This document shows positions 35,569 through 48,115 of a DNA stretch of 64,000 nucleotides, piece after piece. This stretch comes from Kryptolebias marmoratus (Eukaryota > Chordata > Actinopteri > Cyprinodontiformes > Rivulidae). The stretch is from assembly GCF_001649575.2 (NCBI RefSeq), contig NC_051434.1:11254761-11318760 (forward strand). The letters run 5' to 3'. Positions within the stretch are counted from its first letter, which is position 1. The number at the start of each line of letters is the position of its first letter. The position numbers and the translations under genes were made by a program. Under the pieces are notes generated by a model, which was not told where the DNA came from, made no database searches, and saw only the letters and a program-made list of their open reading frames with translations.

Positions 35569-35582
35569 GTTGCTATGGCACC
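35569..35582 (-). promoter_or_regulatory. RFX X-box-like motif upstream of dnal1
   Basis: GTTGCTATGGCACC on the plus strand differs little from the palindromic X-box consensus GTTGCCATGGCAAC bound by RFX factors, which drive ciliary genes. It lies about 25 bases upstream of the dnal1 start codon. Confidence 0.6.
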
Positions 35583-35596
35583 GCAAGGCAATAAAG

Positions 35597-35608
35597 TGCG
35601 CATGCGCG
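35597..35608. promoter_or_regulatory. NRF1-like site upstream of dnal1
   Basis: TGCGCATGCGCG is a near-perfect palindromic NRF1 consensus in otherwise AT-rich DNA, about 55 bases upstream of the dnal1 start codon. Confidence 0.55.
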
Positions 35609-35609
35609 A

Positions 35610-37376
35610 TGTTACAAATAAAGTGAGATTGATTAAAAACACTAATTAAGAAACAAACAAAAAAAACTGTTATAAACGTTTTACGCTTATCAAAAAGGCC
35701 TTGAAACACACATGAACATTGCCATACATGGTCTATTATTATACAAATGTTCTGATTATGAGGCAGAAAAGAAAAAGAAAAACAGCTGAGGTTTTTTTCA
35801 AGGGTTCTTTGCAAAAAAAAATTAAAATAATACAAACTTTTTTGACATCACAAATCAAGAAACATTGTTTTTCTTAGTTGAAACCCTCACCAAACTCCTT
35901 TTTACATTTTAGCTGCAAAATGATTCTGCACACTTTGCTTACACATTTTTAAGTATTTAGATTTGAAGTTCACAAACATTATGTATTAACTGGGAGCATT
36001 TTTGGAGTTGATACAGTTTGCTTGTTTAAATAAAACTTAAGTGCGTTTGAGTTGCTGAAAAGTGAAGATTTCCATCTTTCTTCAGGTCACATCCTTCATC
36101 TCAACCTTCAGCTTCAGCTGTTAGATAATGCTAATGTTAGATTTGCCTGCTTGAACTACCTAGACTTTAGAATATGACATTAGGAGGACAAACACATACA
36201 GGTAGGTACAGGCAGGTAGGTAGGTAGGTAAGTCTACCTCTAGATTTTAGTTCATAATTAGTTCTTTACCACGAACACGCAAACATCATAACCAACCAGA
36301 TATAAAGGAAATATTCAAGAACAAAAGAAGAGACGATTTGAGCACATAGGTCGGATCATTTAATTGAATGAAATTTTGAGATGACATAGTCACCATCCAA
36401 CCTTAAATTTTGTTGTGAATACAAAACAATAGAAAAAAAATCACACATAAATTTCTCTTTCACACACAAACACACAGAAATAGCACCCCACCTGCCATCA
36501 CACTCAATCCGACAGCTGTGGATCAAGAAACCACGCCCAGTCAATGTCAAAACATGATCCCTCGAATTTAATTTTTAATATTTTTATCTAACGTATAGAG
36601 TGAGCGGGGATCCGTCAGATTGAGTTTGATGAAAGGTGGGCTGGTATAACTCTAACACAAATAGCAAGTCACGCTCTGACACGCAACATTTTCACCTGCG
36701 TCTGAGATTCGGAGTCAAAAACGAGCATCCAAAAGCGACTGAAAAGGATTTCAAAGCCCTAAGATGTGAAGGCGTCAGACCTTCCAGTGTCACCTGGACG
36801 ATTTTCAACAGCAGTAAACAAAAATGAGAGACTGTGGGAAAGCGTGAGCCGTGAATCCACCAGAATAAAACGTTATTCTGCTTCGTGCCTTCACTTAAAA
36901 CAGCTGATCTCGGACACCTTAATATTCCAAGAAGACATCAGTAAACTATATAAAAAAACAGTTTAACAATAACACTTGAGAAGTCAAATGAACGCTGAAC
37001 GTACAGAGAGCGGATGAAGGTGTTGGCTTGTTCGCTCACACAGGAGTGCTTTTATACCCTTCAAAATAAAATAAAAGCTCACATAAAACAAGGACTTGAT
37101 GAACAAGGAGGTAAAAAGGTAAGTCACCGCCATCACAGTCCTTAAATTAAATGGTATCAAAATCTTTTTTACTAATATAACTTTTGTATTCCTACACCCC
37201 CCTGCCCTTCTCCCCTCCCCCATCTCGATCTCTTTTGATCATCATATTAGTCCACAAAACTAAAAAAAAGCTAAATCCCACCTGCTGCTACTCTACCACC
37301 TACAATATTTAATTTAAGCTCCCATTTTCTCGACTGTTTGACCCTTCCCCCCGATCCGTTCTCCCCCTCGGTCCCG
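35610..37376. other. Region between dnal1 and fkbp9, with fkbp9 3' UTR
   Basis: No exon recognised. A short (GGTA)n microsatellite lies near 36200-36232. The part next to 37377 should be the fkbp9 3' UTR. Confidence 0.45.
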
Positions 37377-40300
37377 TCATAGCTCGTCATGACTCGCAGC
37401 TTCATCCGCTTTGAGCTTGAACTCTGCCTCTGTGATCTTTCCGTCTCCGTCGCGGTCCTGGTTAGAGAACATGTTGTCGATTATGCGGTAAGGATCGAAG
37501 CCGGGAGCCAGGCGGCCTTTGCCGTCGTTCACCTGCTGCATGATGTAGTCCGTAAACTGTGGAGGCGGAACGGGAGCAAACAGAGGAAACGATTAAAGAT
37601 GCCGATTTCGATTTGGCGACAGCAAGAACAGCGCATGATCCCGTACCTCGGAGGGCTCCACCTGACCGCTCTTGTCTTTGTCCATCTCTGCAAAAAGGTC
37701 CGGGGACACCTCGTCGTTCCAGATAAACATGTAGCCTTCCGGAAGCCCTTCCTCCATCTCGACCAGCTCGACGTCAAACACCATCACAGCGCTTCCTGGA
37801 ACTTCATCAGCTGCACACATAGACACACAACTGAGGTTAAAGGACACCTTTAATGTCGCTGGATTGGGAAAATGTTTTTGCTATTGCCGAGGCTGTGGAG
37901 CTCATTTCCTGAAAAAGTTGCATGTTTTTGGCATAAAAGCTCAGTTTCTGGCAGCTCAGTTCCAGGAACAGAGTGTTTGTTCGCTATCAAGCCAGATGTT
38001 TAACGATAACACACTAAACAGCGAAAATATCCAGATGACCTTCACATGAAACTAAAACAAATTAAAAAAAATCTCCTTTAACGGCGGGCTGGACTGAGTT
38101 CCCTGCTGGGATGAGGGTGGTTCTGTGGGACAAAGTGTGTGTGTGTGTGCATCACTTACTGACTCCTCTCTCCCCGTAGGCCAGGTGAGGGGGAATAACA
38201 AGGTGTCTTTTCTCTCCCACGCACATGTCAATCAGCCCGTCCTCCATCCCTGGGACCACCTGATTGGCTCCCAGAACGATGTTGTACGTCTTCCCATAAT
38301 TATACCTGAAAGAAATTAAAACAAATGTGAGGTAACTGAAGTTTTAGTCATAATCTGTTGCATTAAAATAAAAATACACTTTTGTTTTATACAATGAAGG
38401 TTGCTCGTTTTATCCTTGAAAATGTCCCTAAAAGAAAATCAAGTTTTAAGGCTCTGAAAGGCTTATCTTTCTGGTGCTTTTATTGTCATTGTTATGACTT
38501 AACACTTGTCCTCCCATCAGCCTCGGCTGATCACAGATGATATATTGTCTATTTATTTAGTTAGATAACGGACTCTTTGGTGGCTTCTGTTCAGGATTCA
38601 TGATGGTACTTTTGTACTCTGTTTAAGAGGAACTATTGCCACCATCCTGTTTCAGAACGTGACAAATATATTGAAAGCGTGGGGAGGAAAAAAGGGGTTG
38701 ACTGGTGTGGTTTGATGTGTTGAAAGTCTGAACAGAGGCAGATCATAAAGGCCCGTGAGAGGCAGAAGTGTGGACAGGAGGAGTTGTGTAAGAAGCGCTC
38801 ACTGTGGGGTAGCACAAATATAAAACAAAGAACTGAAGAAATATTAATCATAGAAAAACTGTCTAGATCACCAGAATTTAGGTTTAATATACTTTTATCA
38901 TTCCAATCATTACATGTGTATGATTATGATTAGGCGGTGAGCAAGCATTCAAAACTCATGTGGCGTTTGTTGTGTTTGTTTCCTTTAACAAAAAGGACAA
39001 CGAAGCATTTTGTCTTTAGGATGTTTCATTAAAGCTACATATAGCTGAGAGTCACACAGTCGATTAACGTCGGCAGAGTGAGTCTAACTGCAACAACAGC
39101 CATGCGTCTGATTTATAGGCCCTGCTCTTCACATTTGGTAACTTTCCATAGGATGAGCAAACAGCCTGGGGGCAGATGGGGGACGCAATAGGTGAACGAG
39201 TAGAGATAAGCAAATTACATAGGAAATTAAACACACTTCCATTAAAACACAGTGACATGAATGTTCTCCTACTTTCCCACTCTTACTATCAAACAGCTTT
39301 AGCTCACATGTAGCAGAGACTCACTGAAGCAACTTTATTTCCCCTTACACGTGGTGAGGGAGTGAAGCACTAACCTTTCAGAAGCACACAAACATTTAAC
39401 CCCATGCAGAGCAAAGCCTTATGTCTCAGGAACACTGAAAAAGTATTAGATATGTTCTCTGTGAAACACTGAGACGTTATGCACTTAATGAATTTAATCA
39501 AACGTGTGTAACCAAGAATATGAATTTAATGCACTAAACGAGACTGAAATTATTAAAGAATTGAAGAAAATGTCATTTTAAATACAATCAACAAAGATAG
39601 GATAGGGTTAGGGTTTAAGTGTGTGATAATTATAAAGACTTTGGTGCCATATAAGTGGCTGTATTACGCTGTAACAGTGTTGCCAGATAGATGATAATAA
39701 TCAGGGTTGTACGATAGTTTTAGGGTCTATACGGTATACGATGAATGGTTTAAAAAAAAAGCCCAAATATACGATAGTTTTGCTGTTTCTGTGCACCGAA
39801 AAAAAAATTATTTTTACCCTGGCACACACCCACATATCATCAGAAACTCTGCGTGCCAACGAGCGCGCTTCCTTCCTGAGCGCCAATCACAACACCGCAG
39901 TCAGTTCAAAAGAACCAACCGGCAGATTATCGACAGCCGCTTTATTTCTGTTCACAGCTGCCGTCAGGGTTCCTCTGATGGGACGGGAGGAGCTCAGATG
40001 TTTGGGTGACGGTCAAAAGATTTACTCACGTGGAGTCGACGGGTGTCCCGTCCAGCAGCGAGGCATTGTAGTGATATTTGATGAAGTCTCCCTTCTTGCT
40101 TTGCTTGTCACACTCCTCTGGCTTGAAAGTGACGGTGACCTCAGTGCTGTCTGAGGGGTTGTGGAAGTCGATGATGTGGATGTCGAACACGAGCACCGCT
40201 GAGCCGGGGATCTTAGAGCCTGCCAGACAAACCATCAGAATGAGTTATTTTATATTAGAAATGTAACATTAATAAACATAGGGATGGATTTTATTCTTTA

Positions 40301-43300
40301 GAGGAGTACATCCAGGTATTACACACACACACCTGTGCCCTCCTCTCCATAGGCGAGGTGTGGCGGGATGGTGATGGTGCGTTTCTCTCCAATGCAGACT
40401 CCAATCAGACCCTCATCCATGCCGGCGATGACGTAACCTTGACCCACATACGTGTCGTAGGTACGATTACGAGAGTAACTGCCAACCAGAAAATATTATT
40501 ACTCTAAAGATCTGTTCGCTCTGAAAATAAAAGAAATTAAACTTTGAGTGAGCAGAAACGGCTTTTGTGAGCCTTTATAACAATTAGGCACTAGTTAATT
40601 TACAAACTCCATACTTCTGACCAACGCACATGTATGAAAGAAAGTGTGCTCCAACTGGTGTGAACTACACTCATGTGACTTAAAACCACATAAAATGGCA
40701 GAAAAAAATAAAACAACATTGTGAAATGATGTCATGCTGAGAATCCACATGAAAAAGTCTAAACAGTGTCCAACTTCCTTTAAAAGAACCTTTAAAAACT
40801 GATCAATTCTTCTTATTTTGACACTTTGTTTCTATCTAAACATCTTGTATTATGCAAGCCAGAAAGGCAGAACATTATTACACTGAAACAGTTTCACCAG
40901 CTGGCTTTAGGTTTCATTTCTCCTCCACAATGACCTCCATGCACGGAAAGATGCTGCCACCATGAGGCTAGGCGAGGAACTGCAGATGTTAAAACATTGA
41001 TTTTCACCTGGAATCAAAGAACGTCCCGTCCAGGAGGCTGCCGTTGTAGTGGTAACGCACAAAGTCTCCCGCCACCGTCTTCCTCGTGCAGGGCTCCGGC
41101 ACGATTTGATTGGTCACCGCGATTCCATCTCTGGGGTTGTGAAGGTCCAACAGGACGACGTCGAACACCAGGGACGCCTGACCAGGGATGTCACTACCTG
41201 AGGAGGGAGAAGAAGAAGAAAACCTCTGATATCTGTTTGGTTTATTCTTACCGGACAGGAAATGTTCCCAGACTGAGATCTGATTCTGCTGTCAGGAGCA
41301 GAAGCATGGGCAATAAAACACAGTTAAGTTGCTTTCTGTTAATAGTAGAGAAGTCAATAACCTGAGTGAATATAAAAGGAACGACCCACAGAGTGGTTTG
41401 GAAATCCTGATGATGTTGCAGTTCACAAAAAAAAAAAAAGAGGAAAACATTTAAAAGCAAACTGCAAAGACTGAGAAAGTAATAGGATACAGGTGGGATC
41501 ATTTAAAATCTGACAAATAAAAAAGTGTGATTGTTTGTCTGTCTGTTAGCAAAGTATCTCACAGGGGTGGAAATTAGCACCCGCCACCGGCCAAATGCGG
41601 GTAAATATTTGAAGTGGTGGGTGAACACACACGCCACTGTGGCGGGTTGGCAATTTAAACAGAAAAGGTGTTATTTGTCCTCTTGACATATAGGGGGCAG
41701 CAATGTGCTCGAGTTGCTGCTGTTATGTCGAGCCGTGTTCCCCCATCAGATACGGTTCCCCCTGTGTCTCCGTAAATAATGACTTAACAGAATTGTTTAG
41801 AGGGGCAAATATTTCTCATTAAAAAAACAAAAAAACATCATTCTTTTTAAAAATAAAATGTGCTAATAATATCATAATACAGAGGAATAAACACAGTTAA
41901 GGAGTAGTTGGTAAATTATTTTTGTCCCATGTTTTAGAGGGGGAACNNNNNNNNNNNNNNNNNNNNNNNNNNNNNNNNNNNNNNNNNNNNNNNNNNNNNN
42001 NNNNNNNNNNNNNNNNNNNNNNNNNNNNNNNNNNNNNNNNNNNNNNNNNNNNNNNNNNNNNNNNNNNNNNNNNNNNNNNNNNNNNNNNNNNNNNNNNNTG
42101 GTAAATTAACTGGTTGTTGTTGGATAATTAATGATCTAAATAACATTCAACCCGAATGTTATTTAGATAAAAGCGAAACACCACTTCAGATGGAGAAAAC
42201 CTGCTTAAAAATATTACAACAGTTCACTGCAAACCCATATGATGCACTCGATCCACTGCAGATTACATGCAGTCTAACACCAATTAGGTGTTGTGATGAG
42301 AAGCTATTTTATTTTTTGTTTTTCAAGAGTAGTCGAGGGAAGAACCAAAAGTTAAACAACGTTTTTTTTAAAACTAAATCAATGACGTCATGATGTCGGT
42401 CAGTGTGCGTTCGCGCCTACGGCCGGTGTTCTGACGATCTGTGCTTCCTCGTCAGATTTTCCTATCGTAGCATGGCTAAACAGCGATGTTTAACGGTTGG
42501 TCCACCAGTCACTTTGGCTGGTGGACAAAATTTTTAATTTCCACCCCTGGATGAAACTCTCTGAAAATAATCACTGGATGTCCCTCTACAACCCATTAAC
42601 TCTTGGAGTCAACCTCATTCAAGATGGCTGCCACAGCTAATCAACCTTAGTCAACACAAAAATGGTTATAGCCCAGTCATTTCTACAGATATTGAGCTAA
42701 AATTTGGTGTGGTAGTAGCTGAGAGTCCTCCCCAGCACATACTCTGAGTGCTAACAGATTTAGCATTGTATATGTCATTTCTGACACAAATGAAAAGGAG
42801 GGTTCAGTCGAACCTGGACGTCAATCATCAGAAAGCAGCAAAACGCTCACCGTCTCCGTTCTCCCCGTAGCCCAGTGACGGCGGCATTGTGACGATGCGT
42901 CTCTCTCCAACACACATTCCCAGAAGTCCCTGGTCCATGCCGGCGATCAGCCAGCCGATCCCGACGTAGGTGTCGTAGGTGCGCATGCGGGTGTGACTAC
43001 AGCAGAGGGGGTGAGGACAAACAGGCATCTCAGGCTCGCCTTGGTGGGACATTTTGGCGCAGACAAGCTGATTCGATTAAAAAAAAAACAACAACAACAA
43101 GCAAACCTGGAGTCGAAGAGCGTTCCGTCCAGCAGCGTGCCGTTGTAATGGTAGCGCACGAAATCAGAGACCTCCACCTTCCTGGGGCAGGCGGCGGGTG
43201 AATGGTAGGTGTTGATCTGAATACCGTCGTCCGGATTCCAGATGTCCAGGAGCAGAACGTCAAAGTGGAGGATGGAGTCGGGAGGGATGATGTCGCCTGC

Positions 43301-46289
43301 GGAGCAGATCACAGGCGTTCAGAGCGAAAACTGATCTGCCTGGTTCCTGTTTGTTCAGATCACCTGACATCTGGATCAGAATCAACAACGATCCTTTCCT
43401 GGGACTGCTTGGTTTATTTCCCCAAACAAATCGGCTCATGTTTGTATTTGTTTCAGCAGCTATCTTAGTTATTAAGGAGCTCAGGTAACAAAGGATTCAA
43501 ACTAATAAACAAGTATTCTAATAATTAACTCGTCTGCAGGTCTCTAAAGTGACTCATTCAGTGATTCGCTTTGTTGGATCTATTAAAAACACATCCTGTG
43601 AGTTGGAAAAAAACCCAACACAGTTTAAAACATTTATCTCATTCATGTTTTTAAGGAGGCTGAAGTTAGGAAGAAACTTCCTCTTAAGTAGGAAATAAAA
43701 ATACCTATTAAAATGTCTACGCATGAATTTACATTAGTTTTATTTTTAACAGATGTCATGTCAATTAATTCAAAACGTGGGAGTGAAACAAATCAATTTA
43801 CCCCAAAGTCAGACCATTAGGTCACCTTTACTGTACTTTTGAAAGCTGCTAAAAGGTTTTTAATCACTTCATCATGAGAGAGTGCCTGTTTCAAGCAGCA
43901 TGAAGTCGTCAAAGTCTGAGCAAAGTGCAGTATTAGAACATAAAAGCAGAACTTTTAAAGATTTTGGAAAAAAGTTGTTAATACTAATCAAGTTGGAAGA
44001 AATAAAGACAATTCAAAACCCGCGTCACCGTCCCCAGAGTGGCTGACCGATAAAGATCACTCAGAGAATGAGAGTTGTACTTTCATCGAAAGAAAAACAA
44101 AAAAAGAAACCCGGGCTGACTTTTAAGCAGCTAAAACCTCCTATATTTGCAAACACCGGGGTTCATGAGGTCATGATCGGGAGAGCACCAAACGGTGCTG
44201 ATATTCACCGAGAAGTTTTCAATCACCAAAAGCGAACACGATGCAAAGTGGCTGAATGGGTAAAAGTGATGTGGGGCGTTTTGATTGTGACGAGGAGCGA
44301 TATGTTTTAGAAAAAGAAAAGCTCTGCAAAAGGACGGGGTCCAGTCTGCGAAACATGATGAAGGTAGTGTCATGGTTTGGGCCCGCTTTGCTGCATCTGG
44401 GCCAGGACACAGTCCTACTATTTAGTGTGCAAAAAAACCCATCCAAATCTCCGACTTCAAGCAGTGCTGGTTAAAAGAATAGGCTAAACATGAACAGGAA
44501 TGATTGACAGCTACTAGAAACATGAGTTGGAGTTATTGTTACACAAATATTTGGCAACTTATTGGATTACTTTCCTACATAAGCAAGATGACTCTGCTGT
44601 CTCGTTTGTTTCAATATGTTCCTTTGATCAGCTTTCAGGAATGAAAATGTGATGGCGTGTTAGGTTGTGCAGATGAAATTAAACATCTGAAGGATTCCCA
44701 ACCTGTGAGGCACCAGCGTGAGGACAGGAGGAAGCCACTAAGCTTTTACTAACCGGTGAGTTGTTGTCTTTTAGAAAGTCTCTCTCCAGCTCACCTCCTT
44801 CTTGTCCTCTTTTATGTTTGGGCTGCTGGTGGAGGATGCAGCCTCGGGGTGTTGCGTGCCCAAACATGCCCCCCTCACCCTCCCCCTCTTTATTTTTCCC
44901 CTTTCCCATTCTCGAAACCCTGTCACGCGCAAGCACAGAATGGCACAGCGGTCTTCACGTGTAAACACGAACAGGAGCAGAAGACAGACGCTCTGAGAGC
45001 TGGTTCAGACGGGATCGCGTCCAGAAAGGCACCGAAGGCTGGAGAGTTCCTCTGCTCGAGGCCGCGCCGCTAAATCTGACACAAAGGAGCTTCCTTTCAT
45101 CAGCTTCCTGGTCAGTGAAGCCTCCCTGACGTCTTCCCGAGTGAAGGTTTGGGAGCAGCCTACTTCCTTTCTGCCTTTTTATGAGTTTAGATTCAGAAAA
45201 AACAACTCTCAAACTTATCAGAACAGCTGATTGTGGTGGGAGGGACGGAGGGGCCACAGAAAACCCGTCAACATGAGTTTAACACGCACCGTATCCTTTG
45301 GCTCCGTAGGCGAGGTGGGGAGGGATCTTGACCAGACTCCTTTCGTTGACACACATCCCCACCAGAGCTTTGTCCATCCCTTCAATTAGCTGCTTCTTGC
45401 CAACAAACACGTTGTAGGTGCTCCCACGGTCGTAGCTGGAACAAGGACGAAAAACACATCCGAGTCAGGGTGAGACGTGACGACAAAACAGACATCATTT
45501 CATGACTTGAACACAACTGTAGCCAGATCTTATAATCAGACCGCTTAGCTGGAGGGGGCTTGTTTCTTACAGTGATCACCTTTCTTAATTTCTTACCTGC
45601 AGAAATGAGTATGAGTTGTTTTTTCTCTCTCCCGTCATCATTCTAGAGAGCTAGGATTAATGTGTAGTTATGCGAATGACATAACAGCCTTAATGAATGA
45701 AGTGTCAGTCAGGCATCTCCAGAAACAATAAAATAAAAAAAATGAGGCTCAAATTAAATTTAACCATGTTTCAGTGAATTGTGTGTTTTTAAATGTTAAT
45801 ATCTAATCTCATTTGATGGCAGAGCAGCTTCTGCTCCTCCCTGTATCACATGAAAAACATGCTGGACTCTTTGGATCAACCAGCCCAGCTGCCTGCGTGG
45901 CTCCCCGGGGACGCACCGAGACGCGCACTTTTACGCATCGCGCACGCTGCNNNNNNNNNNNNNNNNNNNNNNNNNNNNNNNNNNNNNNNNNNNNNNNNNN
46001 NNNNNNNNNNNNNNNNNNNNNNNNNNNNNNNNNNNNNNNNNNNNNNNNNNNNNNNNNAGCCCCCCCCCTCCTTTCCCCCTGCTCACCTGGAATCGAACTT
46101 CTTGCCGTCCGGGAACGTGCCGATGTAGTGGTACCTGACGAAGTCCCCGGCTCGGACCGCGCGCGCGCACTGCTCCGGCACGAAGGTCTTCTCGATGACG
46201 ATGTCGTCTAACGGTACCGGAGGAGCGTTGCACGCGGCGAACGTCACCAGGAGCGACAGGGACAGCATCCGCTGCACGCACGCGATCAT
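37377..46289 (-). CDS. fkbp9: FKBP9, ER peptidyl-prolyl isomerase with four FKBP domains
   Basis: Ten coding exons: 46087-46289, 45290-45435, 43107-43296, 42851-42996, 41008-41197, 40333-40478, 40030-40219, 38160-38305, 37647-37810 and 37377-37556. They total 1701 nt, about 566 residues (human about 570). Exon 1 encodes a signal peptide ([20 protein letters not shown]). Four FKBP domains follow, each with a YHYxGxxxDGxxFDS-like motif; the fourth reads [16 protein letters not shown]. Domains 2-4 carry N-x-T/S glycosylation sites in YHYNG/YHYNA. Two EF-hand loops, [12 protein letters not shown] and [12 protein letters not shown], and a C-terminal HDEL retention signal complete it. It catalyses proline cis-trans isomerisation in the ER lumen. 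HDEL and stretches such as [20 protein letters not shown] and [11 protein letters not shown] favour FKBP9 over FKBP10. The start is the ATG at 46289; the upstream codons in frame lack an ATG. Confidence 0.93.
41947..42098. other. Assembly gap (152 N)
   Basis: A run of N inside the hAT-like element. Both flanks contain ggtaaatta, so a tandem repeat may have caused the gap. Confidence 0.99.
42134..42168. repeat. Perfect inverted repeat, 15-bp arms
   Basis: ATCTAAATAACATTC and GAATGTTATTTAGAT are perfect reverse complements around a 5-base loop (aaccc). It lies inside the hAT-like element just after the gap. Confidence 0.85.
42600..42800. repeat. Interspersed repeat, pair B copy 2
   Basis: Contains caagatggctgccacagcta, gatattgagctaaaatttgg and catactctgagtgctaacag, with diverged similarity to 11020-11480. 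It sits directly before fkbp9 exon 4. Confidence 0.5.
43297..45289. other. fkbp9 intron 2 with Tc1-like remnant
   Basis: At 44060-44450 a decayed plus-strand Tc1-like transposase segment is visible: ggtagtgtcatggtttgggc reads GSVMVWA, followed by RFAASGPG. Preceding sequence around tttgcaaacaccggggttca is probably part of the same insertion. The rest, including the C-rich stretch at 44860-44910, shows no exon. Confidence 0.5.
45951..46057. other. Assembly gap (107 N)
   Basis: A run of N in fkbp9 intron 1, 29 bases beyond the exon 1 donor. Both flanks are GC-rich (cgcacgctgc, ccccccctcc), the usual reason for a sequencing dropout. Confidence 0.99.
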
Positions 46290-48115
46290 TTTCACCAAAG
46301 CTTTCTGACGCGACTGAGAGCTTGTTCGTGTGCGCGCTGACTGCCTGCTTCCAAGCCCCCCACCGGTACTTTGATTTCCCTCGGACTCGGAGGGAGGAAA
46401 GAAGTCCTGCCCCCGGTCCCAATGTAGGAACCGTCAAGTTACAGGGAAAAACGCGCCACTTCCGGTTCAAGTTGCGGGCGGTTTTACGCATCAGAAAACA
46501 GCAAAAATGATTCAAATTTAACCTCAAATGTGAAAAAAGTAACAACCGTTTCCACCATGTCTTTATTCATCAAACAAAAATAAAACCTGCGGAATGTTTG
46601 AAAACCAAACAGCAAATCTGCACAAACACCTCAAACCAATTGTCAAGCATGGTGGAGGTGGGCTAATGATTGAAGCCACTGAGTCGACCCTGGAAGTGAT
46701 GCTTCACAGGAAGAAGGTCCTGGGTTTGGGCCCCGGGTTGGTCTTTGTGTGTGGAGTTGGCGTGTTCTCCTCGTGTTTGCGTGGCTTTTCTCTGAGCCCA
46801 GGCCTCGCTTAAAAAAGGGATCTGTGATCTTGATGGGATTTCCCCCGATTAAACGAAGGTTAAGGAGAAAAAATAATAATTTTAGGAGTGAAATGTGAGG
46901 CCGTCTGTCCGACAGCTAAGGATCAGCACAAACCGGGTCACGGAACAGCTAATCTACATCAGGACAGCAGAAAAAGTACAAAACCAAGGTCCAACCAAAG
47001 GCCAGAAATACTGTTTCCGCAAACTTCAATGAACTGATACAACGGCGTAAAGAAGAGCGGGCTAAAAATTCCTCCAGAACAATCTGAGAGAGTGACGAGA
47101 TTGGGTTTCCACTTTGGCTTTAGTTTTCTTTAATAAGTAATGCTGTGGTAGAATCTGGAGCGTGTTTTTGCACATTTTGAGGTTACATTTGAATAGAACC
47201 TGGTAGAGATCAGATTGGACCATTTTATTTATGTTCTAATATGTACAACCTAATATGTTCCAATATGTACACAACTAAAAGAGGGTGGAGGGTGGTTTTA
47301 TGCATAAAAGGCGAACGCAAACCCTTTTCGTCTTGCTTGCTAGTTTGAAGCTCTTAATTTGAAATCCTGCTCTGTGTTTCCGGTGCTTTCCTGGGCTTGT
47401 TTGTGCCGACTTGACGCATGTGGGATTGAATGGGAGAGTTCGGGCACCACGTATCGCTCCTGCGCAGTGCAGCTTTTCAAGAAGTTGTCAACGTGGTAAC
47501 TGCAGGGGTCCCCCACTACTCAGACACACGTCCTCAAACTTTTAGGCACAAAGTAACAACAACAAAACAAAACAAAAACCATCTGGAACTATTAAGGAGA
47601 GCGCGTTCGCTGAGATGAGCGGGACTCGTTAGGTTTGAGGTTTTGGGATATTTCTCCTCAGCTGGTTGGGAAAACTTGGGCCTTTTTGGGGGGGAAGAAG
47701 GAGGGGGAGGCCGAGCGAGCAGGAATGTTCCTACGTGGCAGTGAGAGGGGCACGCTCACCATGGGGTTTAATTAGCAGGTTTAAGTGTTAAAAGTTAAAA
47801 TAATCCCTGAATCGGAACAATTACATTTTGTCCCACTGCCAGTGAAGGCGTCGCCCGCTGTCGCAGTTTGTCCCGTTCAGTGTCATTTAAAGAGCCAAAA
47901 AAAAAAGTTTACTTTATTAGAGTTGTAGGTTCGTTTGTAAACGCGCAGAGGAGCAGCAGTGATTTTTTTTTTTACATGTGGGGCTTGTAGAGGCCGTCTG
48001 GTGCCAAGCTGCGAGGAGGAGGAGCAGCCTTTGTCCGGATACGTGGTAGAAGTTGAGGCGGATCATCTCAGCCAGCTCGAACTCCAAAAACAAAAAAAAG
48101 GAAAAAAGACAAAAG
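46290..48115. promoter_or_regulatory. Divergent fkbp9/crtap intergenic region
   Basis: The two start codons face away from each other 1.8 kb apart. CG-rich sequence hugs each start (46290-46450 and 47960-48115), which suggests two separate promoters rather than one shared element. The middle is filled by transposon remnants. No TATA box is obvious at either end. Confidence 0.5.
46590..47110 (+). mobile_element. Decayed Tc1-like transposon with SINE-like insert
   Basis: ccaattgtcaagcatggtgg (KHGGG) at 46638 and the end caaacttcaatgaactgata ... gtaaagaagagcgggc ... attcctccagaac match the closing part of fish Tc1 transposases (N-E-L-x-x-R-x-K-E-E). Between them, gaaggtcctgggtttgggcc and gcgtgttctcctcgtgtttg resemble the SINE seen at 50100-50475. 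No intact frame. Confidence 0.6.

Larger units (their letters stand above)
41562..42549. mobile_element. hAT-like DNA transposon interrupted by an assembly gap
   Basis: The left end CAGGGGTGGAAATTAGCACC and right end AATTTCCACCCCTG are inverted copies, bounding about 1 kb in the fkbp9 intron between exons 4 and 5. The right part includes ggtggaca near gctggtggacaaaattttta. The N run hides the centre; no transposase frame is visible. Confidence 0.6.

Noticed and set aside
45813..46211. Open frames running through the N gap
   Set aside because: Artefacts of N being read as open codons; the real coding here is fkbp9 exon 1 on the minus strand.
37377..46289. Assignment as fkbp10
   Set aside because: The C-terminal HDEL and the [11 protein letters not shown] and YVGIGWLI stretches fit FKBP9 better; FKBP10 ends HEEL in mammals.
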